Assembly (NCBI GenBank): GCA_030248065.1
Contig: JASAMV010007649.1
Coordinates: forward strand, 39,670-103,669
Origin: Rhynchonema sp. JSB1_4
Taxonomy: Eukaryota > Nematoda > Chromadorea > Monhysterida > Xyalidae
Direction of reading: 5' to 3'
DNA: 64,000 bases
Shown piece by piece: positions 49,701-60,785 of this stretch. A model generated the notes under the pieces. That model ran no database searches. It was not told the origin of the DNA and was given only the letters and a program-made list of their open reading frames with translations. The position numbers and the translations under genes are program-made. Within the stretch, counting starts at the first letter, position 1. Each line of letters begins with the position of its first letter.

Positions 49701-50554
49701 ACTGATCAATTGCCTAGCACTGATCAATTGCAAACAAAAAGACTTCCATGACTGGTTTGCCTTGAGGGCTGCATTGAAGCAAAAATACCAATGTTATTGG
49801 TCAGACGGTGAGGTGCTTTGAGGGCACGCCTTTTCTCCCTTTTTGGTCACCAGCTCCTTGAGAACAGAGTACATTCTTTGGGTGTTCGAGTAACCTGAAA
49901 CATCAAAACACACCAAACTGTTCCCGAGCAGTTTGGGACCGAAAGGGAATCCGTTGTCTACGATCGCTCAGTACTTTAAGAAGGAGATCACTTTTACGTT
50001 ACTTTTATCTCCAATTCTTAACTATTATGAAAATTAGATCAAGAGTTCCGGTGATTATAAAGGGACTCCCCGGACCTCCTGTGACCTTTAATGATGGTAA
50101 TTTTTTGGAGTTTTCTGGCTGTAGTGCTACGCATCTGTGGGCCGTATTGGTCCATTAGCATGGAATTGCAGTTGCGATGATACGCCCTTCGTGTGCACAA
50201 ACATCTGTAGCGCGCGAGCGCGATAGCGTTGCTGGGTCGGGCACCAATTCGGTATGGGTACAACTTTCCTGCCTCAATGGCTGAGACGTACATATAGCCC
50301 TGCACTTCGGCTCAATATGATCGTGCATGGGCTTGGTTGGACCTCAGTGCTGGCCGAAGAAAATCCACTTGGTAACACGTGACTATTCTCAAACTCGAAT
50401 AATGTGGCTAACCAGCGAGCACGATGTATTCGGATCGAAGCCGAAACGCTGGATGGTAGAGTATGGGGAGGAGCAACATTGAGTTGCCGACGAAGATCAA
50501 TAGACCCAACAACAGCCAGATGATTTGCAACACGTAATCGAACAGTTCGGCCAT
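46728..50554 (-). CDS. 7TM chemoreceptor-like GPCR, copy 1
   Basis: Eight exons: 50554-50413, 49619-49531, 49294-49037, 48945-48834, 48731-48586, 48187-48065, 47390-47264, 46828-46728; phases agree, 365 aa. Seven hydrophobic segments are visible: IIWLLLGLLIFVGNSMLLL (TM1), then ADALTYGLALVID, a TM3 region ending ISFDRLLLMIKPTWY, LGWFIVGVVYGHGF, ISQLSLIVSILLYGIVLG, TLVTLMTVVIPFA, and ERIVVLLATLPGLNPLINV (TM7, NP motif). FDRL replaces DRY, as in many divergent nematode serpentine receptors; the ligand cannot be predicted. It is a tandem duplicate of 54664-56859, with identical exon sizes except the last. Introns 1, 2, 5, 6 and 7 are much longer than in copy 2 because of insertions. Confidence 0.82.
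46855..47195. mobile_element. hAT-like MITE (CAGTGGCGGATCCAG end) in receptor intron 7
   Basis: The left end is CAGTGGCGGATCCAGC; the right end is near CTGGATCTACC. The same family as 10380-10719, with the shared text AAAGTCATTTTTAT and CpG palindromes (47004, 47089). The target duplication is not clear. Confidence 0.6.
47604..47865. repeat. Long foldback in receptor copy 1 intron 6
   Basis: The left arm (47604-47715, containing CAGGGAAACTCCCATTCGAA) pairs with the right arm (47760-47865, TTCGAACGGGAGTTTCCCTG). Pairing extends about 100 bases with few mismatches. It is absent from copy 2. Confidence 0.65.
49449..49520. repeat. A-rich homopolymer tract
   Basis: Runs of A broken by single G or C in intron 2 of receptor copy 1. 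No gene function is implied. Confidence 0.7.
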
Positions 50555-51086
50555 AACAAGGCAGGCTGGCTGATGTTTCACAAATGTAATTGTTCACATT
50601 TGTTATTGTCAAATGAAAAATGTGACGATTTTTCAGAACGCGCGAGGAAATGTAAACTTGCGTTCAGGCCAAAGAAAAAATTTGCCTTCTGAAGTGCAAC
50701 TTATTTATGATCAAAGCTGAATCTGAATTTACACGCATAATAAATACGTAAAAAAGCAAACTATACGCCAACAGATGGCTTCCATTTCATGCGCTGGGTG
50801 AAAGAGACGGAAAGAAAGTCACCCTGTGAACAATCGTTAGCGTTTCAATGGTGTTGAGCACGAGTCATGTGAATCCCAAGTCGAGAGAAACTTCTTGAGA
50901 CAAGTTTTGGTGGTCAAATTAACCATCATGTGATGTTTCGGCGCCATATAATGCTAGAATTCAGGAAGATATAAACTGAGAATCGAAGCTCAAAAACCCC
51001 ATTTTGATCTCGAAACTTCTTTATCGAGATCTTGAATAATGTTTTGCGGGATTGAGACGAAACATCGAATAACATTTTTTACCTTA

Positions 51087-51381
51087 GGGCTCAACCAGAT
51101 AGACCCGAAACCCGAAACCCGAAACATACATTTTTTCTATGTCCGTATTTTGGGTTTCGGGTTTTGAAAAAAAACCCGAAACCCGAAACACGAAGCATGA
51201 CAATCGAAAATGTTTCGGTTTTGTCACTTGTAGCTGACGTGAACAATGTATACTGTCAGTCGAAACATTTTGCTTCGTGTTTCGGGTTTCGGGTTTTGAA
51301 AAAAAACCCGAAACCCGAAACATGGACATAGAAAAAATTTATGTTTCGGGTTTCGGGTTTCGGGTCTATCTGGCCGAGCCC
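51087..51381. mobile_element. PIF/Harbinger-like CCCGAAA foldback MITE, second copy
   Basis: Same ends (GGGCTCAACCAGATAGACCC and complement) and TTA duplications (51084-51086, 51382-51384) as 38535-38832, with the same internal text TTGTCACTTGTAGCTGACG-like centre. Confidence 0.75.
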
Positions 51382-51903
51382 TTAGAGATCGAGATCGAGA
51401 TCGAGATTTCTTCGAACACTAATTGATATCCATCAAATCAATTGATGTCTAATCAATTAATCCGTCGATTGATACCCCATCAATCGATCGATATGCAAAC
51501 GAAAAACCTGAGCCGAAGGTAAAAATCAGTGGGAAGCAGAGGATGTGAAGTATTGGGAAATAATGTTCACTATTGTGTCGGACAGTTGCCCCACGGTAGT
51601 CAGGGATGTGAAATAGTTCTGGCTTTCTTATGGTTCAATTTCAAGTAAAAAACTGACTGAAAAGACTGACTGACTTAAGAGACCGACATACGAACAGTGT
51701 TCGAACGGGATCCCGATCCCGATCCCGATCCCGGGATCCCGGGCCCTTTTTCTGATCCCGATCCCGATCCCGATCCCGTCATTTTGAAAAAGACAATCCC
51801 GATCCTGATCCCGATCCCGCCCAAAAAAGTACCGGGATCGGGATTAAGTTTTGAGAACAAAAAGTAAAAAATTATGCAATCATAATTCGCCAAGCTGTTG
51901 TAA

Positions 51904-52256
51904 GGGCGCGGCCACGCAAACGCGGGCGCGGGTCGCGGGTCAGAAAAATTTTGTATATGTCCAACAATCGCGCCGCGATTGCATGGCCGCACTTGCGGGT
52001 CGCGGTTTGCGAGTCACTTGAAACATTTGTTTGGCTGCAACAGACAAAACTTAACCCATCAGCGTCGAACGAACGTCGCAGACTGCAGTAGCACAGCGCT
52101 GATTGGTTCATTTTTCTGTGTAATGGCTAAATAATGTTTCAAGTGACCCGCAAACAGCGTCCCGCAAGTGCGGCCATGCAAACGCGGGGCGATTGTTGGA
52201 CATATACAACATTTTTCTGACCCGCGACCCGCGCCCGCGTTTGCATGGCCGCGCCC
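51904..52256. mobile_element. Nested PIF/Harbinger-like foldback MITE
   Basis: Arms of about 130 bases (GGGCGCGGCCACGCAAACGC at left, complement at right) and TAA on both sides (51901-51903, 52257-52259). It lies inside the hAT element, so it inserted later. Confidence 0.8.
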
Positions 52257-52259
52257 TAA

Positions 52260-52605
52260 GAGGTGCTCGACGGCTGATTCCGAGTGTGATGAAACCGCAA
52301 GCACCACCAATCAACAAGCCCAGCTAGAACTGAACGGTTACACAAAGTTGCATCGAACAAAGGGACTCAGTTTCGAGGAAATGTTGTCATGGTGGGCAAC
52401 AAATGAGACAAAGTTTCCGCGACTGGCACGTCTAGCTTTCAAATATCTAAGCGCTCCGCCTACGAGCGTGCCTTTTGAACAGCTCTTTTCCAGTGCAGCT
52501 GATTTGTTTGATGACAAAAGATACTGCTTGAAACCAGAAAATGGTGAAATGCTTGGCTTTTTGTCAATGGCTTTGCCATTGATCGACTACAGTTATGATC
52601 TTTGA
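52260..52605 (+). pseudogene. hAT transposase C-terminal fragment
   Basis: The open frame ends with the hAT dimerisation region: LSFEEMLSWWATNETKFPRL, LAFKYLSAPPTSVPFEQLFS, then KRYCLKPENGEMLGFLSMA and a stop at 52605. The catalytic RNase-H-like core and the zinc finger are absent, so the element cannot mobilise itself. The frame opens through the nested MITE, which interrupts whatever lay upstream. Confidence 0.8.
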
Positions 52606-52910
52606 ACTACTGTAACTTCTCTGTCATCAGCTATTCTCGATTTTCAGTCGGCTTTAATCACTGTTCCGGGTGTTTATCCATGTGTGATAAACATGTTTCA
52701 TGGTTGTCTGTGACATTAACTTGCATCTTATGCATAGTCCAAAAGCCATTGCTTTTGGACTATCTGGTCAATCCCGATCCCGATCCCGGGATCCCGGGTT
52801 TTCAAAACCGGGATCCCGATCCCGATCCCGATCCCGACACTTTCTTGATCCCAATCCCGATCCCGATCCCGGGATTAAAAATGAATCCCGTTCGAACACT
52901 GCATACGAAG

Positions 52911-53314
52911 CAGCGATGTAGTAGTTTGGGGGGGTTACCCCCTGGTATGGGGCGTGGGAAATGGGCCGGGGGCATGGGGTATGGAAAATTTTTCACTTTT
53001 GGAACAAACATCTCTAAGAAATGACTTTTTGGCCCCGAGAAGTGCCAAAATCGACCATTTTTTGCCAAAAAATGTCAAAAATCGATTGCTGCCGCAAGAA
53101 AGCCCTGTTTTAAGCACTTTCAAACCAATTTTTGGCACCTTTAGAAGATTTTTGGGATCATTTTTTCAAAAAACCCCTCGGGTATGGGAAACTTTTGAAT
53201 TTTTGGAGAAAGCCCCTGGCATGGGAAATTCTTGATTTTTGGGGGTATGTATGGGAAATTTCCCGAAAATTGGGCTGGGTATGGGAAACTTTTGATTTCT
53301 CCACGACACCACTG
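52911..53314. mobile_element. Second hAT-like element at the same target
   Basis: Left end CAGCGATGTAGTAGTTTGGG, right end CCACGACACCACTG, perfect 8-bp duplication ATACGAAG (52903-52910, 53315-53322). Repeated GGTATGGGAAA words lie near both ends. Kin of element B at 43103. Confidence 0.8.
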
Positions 53315-54663
53315 ATACGAAGCAACACCTGACTCCCTGATGACATACAGCAGTTGTCATTAACAACCGCGGGCATGGATGCACTATACGCAGGTGCCTA
53401 CCTCTAATGATCTTGTTGTCATGAATTATTATCGTTTGTATGTTACTGCACTTTTACTGTTACCGCATTGTCCATGGCGCAGTTCCTTAAAAATAGTTGG
53501 GCACTTCCTTCACTATTTGCGGAGTAAAATAGTTAAAGTGATAGTCTCAATCCGATACAAGTTCGGCTCAAAAAGCATGGCCAGGGTCTCGAAACCTGAT
53601 TCCTGCACCCAAACGTTAAGGAACGGGTTGCAAAACGCCGAAGTTCCGAAACTACGCTCTACGACTTGACGAAACGAAAATCGGCAAAAATAGGGATGAT
53701 CCGAAAGAAGTGTAAAAATTTTGAACTTGACAAAATGTCCAAAAACACTGTACCATCAGGTTTTTGAAAGCGAGCCTGTTCTGTGAAGTTTGAATCACGT
53801 GGACTCGCTTCTGAGACAACTGGCGGTGTGCACTTTGCTAATATCCGATTCTGGGGCATCGACGTGTGATTTTTGTCTACTTACTATTGCTGCCGACGTT
53901 TCTTCAAAAAGTGGGCACATGCAGACAAAAGATGAGCTTCCCGTTACCCAATGGCACCTGATTTCGTTGATTTGGATGACAGAAGTTGCCCGAAGTCTAG
54001 AAGAAACGCCTTTGTAATTACCAGGGGTAATTACAGTTGGAGACTCACTCCTGCCGTGTTTCCAAAGTAACGCTTCGCCGGTGATGAGTAATCACAAAAG
54101 GTCAGGAATATACTCAGTTTTCAGTTGCTTTTTCTCGGGTGCCAAGGTTGATCCTTGGTGTGTGTGTTGCGGGAAGCGCGTCTGATTTTTCATCTTGTGT
54201 TAAATAGTGGAATATATACATACCTACATGGCAGTCATCCACCAGATCACAGGAACAGGACAACATTCAATGGGAATCGAGTTCACCGGTAACAACATGA
54301 CATAAACCGACAACAACAAAAGAGCGCGAAAACGGCTGTTTGAAAAAATGAGTAACGCTTGTAAAAATAATGCTGCATGTCGTACAAATAAAAGCAAAAG
54401 GTATAGGAAATTATCACGAAATCAAGCTGTGAAACAAATGCACAAGATTGATTTCCATATTTCCCCAATAACGTGCGACCAAAAGTTGACGAAATAAAAC
54501 AGAACCAATTTGTGAAAAATTTTTTCAAAGTTCTTGTATCACATAAATCTGAATCTTCTTGATGAAACGTCGGAAATCGGAATCTTGCAACCGCTTTGGG
54601 GGAAATGCTTCATCGAAAAAAATCCGAGGATCTACACTTTCTGAGACCTCGTCACCGATGCAT

Positions 54664-56859
54664 TCAGTTTTTGGCGACCGTCGACTGCACCTTAGTTATG
54701 GTGCTGGTGTTGATATGCCAGTCCTTCAGATTCAATGGCATTGTCTTTCGTTTCAACGCAGCTTTGAAACCTAAGAAAGCATCAAATATGGGAACCACAG
54801 CAAAACATGAAATTAGCGAGAACTTACCCATGTACATTGTCGGATGACGAATTAGGAACAACCAGACATTCATCATTGGATTCAATCCCGGCAGCGTCGC
54901 TACAAGTGCGACAATGCGCTCGGTTCCCTCTAACTCGAAAAGGACGATAACGACCTAAACGAACAAGCGTTGATTGGCCAAACAGTCGATAGCACTATCA
55001 GCAGCTACATTCAACCCGGTTTCACATTGGGGACATGACTTTGCATCCCCCAGAGGACCTCTGAAGTTTATTAGTCCCGCTATGTCATTGTCCATTGACC
55101 GTCGCGTCCAATCTACTGAATGCTTGGGGAAACGCAACTTTTATGTACTTTTCATGCCAGCCGTTGACGCTAACATAGTGTCGTAAGTATGTATGTGTAG
55201 ATCTGGAACAACTAATCCCAAATTGAATCTACGACAAAAGTGATGACTAATTCGAAGCGCACCAATCAACACGCTTGCTTGGCGATGTCGGTAGATGAGG
55301 ACATTCTGTGCACACGTCGTACTGTACAGATACGTTTTTCCCGATAGTTGACCATTGCACTGGATGCAAACGCACATTCCACTCACCGCAAAGGGAATGA
55401 CCACGGTTATCAATGTCACCAGTGTGCTGTATGCCGTTTTGATGGTCATCATGCGCTGCAGTTTGGCTGCCGCTTGTGGTATCTCGTTTGTGACCGTGCT
55501 TGCCGCCACCTTGGAAAACATATCGTTTGCAGATGAGTGTTGTAAAACAGCGTGTTTACCGACTGTTGGAATCTGACTAACCTTGCTATTCCGATACAGC
55601 ATCATGCCAAGCACAATGCCGTAAAGCAGAATGCTGACAATCAGGCTCAGCTGTGAGATGGCGAAATCGTAAAAGAGCAATTCGGGTAAGATGAATTCGA
55701 ACGAATAAATGTATGTTGCGCTTGTGGCTGTAAACTATATGCATTTGCAAATGAAAGTGCTTAGTCATGTTTGGTGTCATTATCATTAGCTGTGATGTTT
55801 GGTTGAAAATGACAATGGCCGCACCATTATATGGTTCGTCGTTCAGATAGATGTACCCAGTGACAAGCTCCACTGCTCCGAGTACAAATCCGTGACCGTA
55901 CACAACACCAACAATTAACCAGCCGAGCTTGGTGCCCTGAAATGACTTGCGACAAATTTTATTGCACTCTCCCCACCCCACATTGCGGACATGTGCTGGC
56001 GTTCACTACATGCCATCCATATGTCCGCAACCCGAAGCTCGATAAGAACTAACTTGAGTAATGTACCACGTCGGTTTGATCATGAGCAACAACCGATCGA
56101 AACTGATGCCCACCAACATCATGTTTGCAATATGCATCATGTTCAATCCGATCATGTTTGGCAGCAAACTGAGTTGCCATCTGGTGAGACGCAGCTGCAA
56201 ATTTATTATTGTACGACGAACTAAGTCTTGTACCCCGATCCCAGCAATTCCGGTCCGTAAAATTCGGACCCAGATGGGAGCCAGAGGCCACCAAGGAACG
56301 AGTATATGCAGCTGTCCCGAGCATGGATCAGAATTGGACGTTTGCTCGATCGCGTGCGCAGAAGTGGACGATCAGACACTTTTATACCTTGAGCAGATCA
56401 TCGATAAAGAACAAGTGCATCAATGCATCGATCACAAGCGCCAATCCGTAGGTGAGTGCGTCGGCGCACGCTAGTCCTGCGACAAACTTTACTTTTTGAA
56501 CAAACGTGATATAGAGCACAAGTGGGATTTATCAGCTTCCGGACGTTACGGTAGGAACAGATATGAAGGTATGTATGTAAGTTTGATGTTTTCTCACATC
56601 AGTGTAAGGCATCCTGGCTCTGTGGCTGAGGCGTAGGCCTGCTGTTGAGTCCAGGCTTGGACAGAAATGCAGAAGAAACTGCGCAGGGTAACACTACGTA
56701 ACATTTGAGTGGCTAACCAGCGAGCACAATGTATTCGGATCGAAGCCGAAACGCCGGGTGGTAGAATATGGTGAAGAGCAACATTGAGTTGCCGACAAGG
56801 ATCAAAGCGCCAGACGATAACCAGATGATTTGCAATACGTAATCGAATAGTTCGGCCAT
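54664..56859 (-). CDS. 7TM chemoreceptor-like GPCR, copy 2
   Basis: Eight exons: 56859-56718, 56476-56388, 56311-56054, 55936-55825, 55727-55582, 55509-55387, 54954-54828, 54770-54664; phases agree, 367 aa. Same plan as copy 1: MAELFDYVLQIIW start, ISFDRLLLMIKPTWY at the end of TM3, GYIYLNDEPYNATSATYIYS (with an N-glycosylation site NAT) before TM5, TLVTLITVVIPFA (TM6) and TLPGLNPMMNVWLFLIRHP (TM7). The tail is FKAALKRKTMPLNLKDW. Exon sequence is close to copy 1, so the duplication is fairly recent. No stop or frameshift is present in either copy, so both may work. Confidence 0.85.
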
Positions 56860-58757
56860 AACACGGCAGGCCAGCTGCTGTTTCACTGTTGTTATTGTCA
56901 AATGGTAAAAATGTGACGATTTGCCAGTTGCGCGAGGAAAAATAAGTTTGCGTTCGTTAACACCAAAGAAAGTTGGTTTCTGCACTGCAACGTTTGTGTT
57001 GTTCTGATCAAAACTTGTCAACAAATAAGGAAGTTAACAAATCGCATGCATGCACTAATCGCATGCCAAAACTTTCGACCAAGTATTCCTTTGACCCAGG
57101 ACAGGTAGAACAACTGCAGGTGGTCATTCACAACCGGCTGATGTCCCCAGTTCATGGATGCACTGATGAATGCAGTACCTTGTGGTCTTATTGTCCAATT
57201 ATTACTTTTTGTTATGTTGCTGTGCTATTATTATTGTCAACTATTACTGTACTGTTGTTGGCGAAGTTCCTTCAAAACAGCTTGGACACTTCCTTCATTG
57301 CTTCCGTCGGAATAAAGCAGTTAATTAATGCCCAGACGAAATGGCATCGCCTTTGCGGCTGGACTCATCAATCCCGCTATCAATTGGACCTGGACGGTTA
57401 CCAAAGTAACGCTTTAGCTATATTAAGACAGCAACGTAAACACGGATTGCCTTCAGCACCATTTCAGTTCAGGGGACTCCGCATGTTAACACAGCTTTCA
57501 AGCGAGTTTACATCGATGTATACGCCCAACTGACGTTTACACCGTTTCGAAAATACCACCCACCGTAAACAAGCTTTTAGCCACGTAATGTACAAATCAA
57601 TATAAACTCACATGAGCAGTTGTCGTCGAATCAGCCCACGGAATCATCAATCTTCATCGGGATGAGGTCGAGTTTCAAACTTGTCCGAATCAAACTTTCA
57701 TCACCTCGCTCTCACCCGACAATGGATGAAGGAAATAAGGATTGGTTGGCTGAACCAGCCAATATACAGTTCATATCTTCATTAATTTTCTGATTAAAGG
57801 TTGGAGTCCCCAGTTTACTTTCGGATTTGTGATTGATGAGTCACTAGCCGCCAGATGCCACAAACAAAGATCAGAGTCAGTTCCTTGTTGCTTCGATTGA
57901 GTGACTGGCTTACGTTGTTGTATTTTGTGTATCCTTGTTGTATATTTGGGGGAGTGAAAAATATAATTACACAAGCGGTTTCTTTTTGTGTCAGTGGTTG
58001 GTTTATTACGGCATGATCCGACAAATTCCGTGGGTGACCCATGCCTCAATAATTACCATGTCATGGGCGGGGTCGGGTCAGCAGCAGCAGCGCCCTACCG
58101 TACCATAGACGGTCAAACAAACCGACAAAAGAAAAACGTTACGCAGCATAAAAAAACAACACAATAAAGCACCACAATAAAATAAAGGCACAAAAATCAC
58201 AGCTCGTTTTGATGTTGCACATCATTTTCATGTGACCAGCCGAAAACATACGAAACGGTGGAAGAATCAGCAATCAGACGGGAAGCAGGCGTCGTTCCTT
58301 ACACAATACTTGTTTGTTCAACAAGAATCTGCACTATGCTCAAAGCATATTTAGAGCGAAAGCTGCAAATAGTGAAATCATCAAGAATCAAGGACTTGAA
58401 ATACTACACTTGGAAAGTTATAGTCTGTTGATTATATTTCGACATAGTGTATAAGCCCCATTCAGCGATATTTGGAGCGGGCTGGGTCGACGCCATTCTA
58501 AATGAATGTTTCAGGCATTGCCAACTCATTCGCAGAGCCATTGAACATTGTTGGTGTTGTGCGATGACAGGCCACGTGTTTTTGCGCCACGCGGCAAGCA
58601 ATGTTCAATCGGTCTTTTGCCTGAGTTAGCAATGCTTGAAACATTCATTTAGAATGGCGTCGACCCAGCCCGCTCCAAACATCGCTGAATGGGGCTTACA
58701 CTATGTCGAAATATAATCAACAGACTATACTACACTGTACAAAAAGTACACAAAAGT
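56860..58757. other. Spacer upstream of receptor copy 2
   Basis: It contains the promoter side of copy 2, sequence paralogous to 53340-53560, the foldback at 58419-58729 and the GDPD 3' flank. Longer open frames here (for example 57061-57533) have no family resemblance. Confidence 0.4.
58419..58729. mobile_element. Near-perfect foldback element of about 310 bp
   Basis: Arms of about 130 bases pair almost perfectly: TATAGTCTGTTGATTATATT at left, AATATAATCAACAGACTATA at right, through GGAGCGGGCTGGGTCGACGC. The loop also pairs in part (CCATTGAACATTG with CAATGTTCAAT). TA at both ends fits a Tc1/mariner-type MITE. Confidence 0.75.
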
Positions 58758-60555
58758 TCAATAAATTTGCGCGATCGGCTTGACGAAATCTTCGCCCTTT
58801 TCCTGCACCACGATTGTGTTTTCATCCAGATATTGTCGAAGCTTGGTGGGAAAATCCGTCATCACACCTGCACGTGGAGGGGAAAAGTTGAGTAGGTGTG
58901 AGAGAAAAAAACTCTTTTTTTTCAAATCACGCAAAAATGAGACTCGCGTGCTCACCACTTGCGCCTAGATTGAACGCTCGTTCGTATTCCCGTTGTTCGT
59001 TCAGTACCCAGACATAAACGTGAATGCCGCGCGCTCGCAGGTGATGGAACAGGGTACGACTCATTAGCAGGCTGGAAAAATCAGATTTCGGGATGGTACA
59101 ACAGGACAGACATTTCGGCCGATCGCCGTGCTTGAGGTTCTTTTCGTTTTCATTATTCGCAGAAAAAGCTACAAAACGAACTAATTCATAATTCTGAGGA
59201 ACATTCGCATCGGTCGGTTCGGTTGAATCACGTGATGCAGACGTCTGAAAAATACAAAAAGAGAGGAAATAGACAATGACCTACTAGGAAAAGCAAGGAA
59301 ATCAAACTCATCAAACGCACTCGTAGAATATACTCGGCATAGCCAGTTCCAGACAACTCTCCTTGAGCGGCACAAAAGGCAGCAGCCCGGTGTAGAACAG
59401 CAGTAGCAAATGGGCGCAACGTCGAAGCGAGAAAATCAGAGGTATGTTCGGGTTCTGAAACATTACGGATTGAAACATGGAAATCCCGTGTTCTCTATGG
59501 AACGTCAGCGAACCACTGCCATTGCGCATAAATTTTCGCCGTAAACCAGTTTCAATAATTCTTCAAAACTCACCCTGCGAAAACAGGATTTGCCAATTTC
59601 GTTCTGCCAGTTGCCCCAGGGAGTGATCGACTCGCGATTATACGATTCGATAATCGATGCCACCTGAACTTATACATTTTTTCAATTTTTTTTTCAAAAA
59701 CCATGCTGTTAATTTCCGAGAGCAACACAACCTTTTCCAAAAGTTCAGGATCTTTCGTCTTGACGTCCAGGTTTATCGGCGTGTCCGGAAATGCATCGAA
59801 CACTTCAGTCAGCAGCGGAATGCGACGGTCGGATGAGGCAGGAACGCTCACGCTGATTTCTGAAATAACTACGTTTACACAAATAAGTTTTGATTTGGAC
59901 TCAGTCAGAGAGCTAAATTTTCTGAGCGGTCGTTCAAGTGACACATACGTAAAAACGAACCTCGATCAAAATCTAAGCGTAACGTTGAGCGAATTGGTGG
60001 TAAGTCCTGCAAAAATACTCAGAATAATAGCATGCCAGCCAAACAACATTCTGTCCAAAATCAATTTTAAATGAAAAAACAGAAACAACAACTTCCGGCG
60101 TAATTCAGCTCTTTGATGCGCTGCTGCAGGCCGCAGATCCTGCCCAAATGATCATCATGCGCCACCACCACTTGACCGTCTTTCGTCAGTTGACAATCCA
60201 GCTCGAGCATGTTTGTGCCGCAGTTGTCGATCGCGCTGAGCATTATTTAAAGTGACACAAATTAAATCAAACAAAAAGGAAATTAAGCGACAATTACTCA
60301 CTGGCGGAAAGCGGTTATTGTGTTCTCGAGGTTCTCACCAGCCCCTGAAGCACGAAAACAATCTTTATACACTGTAGGAACTTAATAAAGATGAATAAAC
60401 TCTAAATTTAGCCTACCCCCGCGATGACTGATGTGAAAACAATGATTGAACGCCAATTTCTTCTTTTTGTGCAAAAGTCCGGGATGTTTGAGCAGCAAGA
60501 TGCTCGTCCCAATGTAACCGGCAGCGACCACAGATGCCACGATAAGCACAACCAT
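58758..60555 (-). CDS. Glycerophosphodiester phosphodiesterase, GDPD1-like, membrane-anchored
   Basis: Nine exons: 60555-60417, 60344-60302, 60235-60093, 59859-59732, 59663-59574, 59454-59321, 59244-59182, 59071-58956, 58867-58758; phases agree, 321 aa. An N-terminal membrane segment (MVVLIVASVVAAGYIGTSIL) is followed by the catalytic start HISHRGGAGENLENTITAFR (HRG and ENT motifs), then MLELDCQLTKDGQVVVAHDD (E-x-D metal ligands and HD), DTPINLDVKTKD (acid pair), GIHVYVWVLNEQREYERAF and GVMTDFPTKLRQYL. This fits GDPD1/GDPD4, enzymes that cleave glycerophospho- or lysophospholipids, releasing the head-group alcohol or N-acylethanolamine lysophosphatidate. An acceptor-like TCTCTCAG lies 16 bases before the ATG. 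Confidence 0.93.
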
Positions 60556-60785
60556 TTGTTTCGTTCTTTCTGAGAGATCACAACACAAAATCAAAACTAT
60601 GCCTATCAAAAAAAATCCTAAAATTTTTTAATCGCAGCGCATTCGCATCAGAGATGTTCAAGAAATTTTTTGTTTTTTTAAAGATTCTTTTTCGAAAAAA
60701 ATTTGCCGATCTTTAAATTTTAAAAATAAGCATATCGTAAAAACCTAAATACAAGGAGGGCTCTATTAATAGTACTACCCTGCTC

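Larger units (their letters stand above)
51695..52901. mobile_element. hAT element with transposase remnant
   Basis: Ends CAGTGTTCGAACGGGAT and its complement ATCCCGTTCGAACACTG-like, perfect 8-bp duplication CATACGAA (51687-51694, 52902-52909). Subterminal arrays of GATCCC lie at both ends. It contains a 3' transposase fragment and a nested element. The unbroken duplication suggests a young insertion. Confidence 0.9.
50555..54663. other. Spacer between the two 7TM genes, rich in insertions
   Basis: The first 200 bases resemble the upstream region of copy 2 (shared GTTATTGTCAAATG, GCGCGAGGAAA). Sequence at 53340-53560 resembles 57095-57330, so the duplicated unit included upstream DNA. Between them sit the elements at 51087-53314. 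GATCGA repeats lie at 51385-51405. Confidence 0.55.

Noticed and set aside
57061..57533. Possible + strand gene upstream of receptor copy 2
   Set aside because: No family resemblance, and the paralogous region at 53340-53560 does not keep the frame, so it is not conserved coding sequence.
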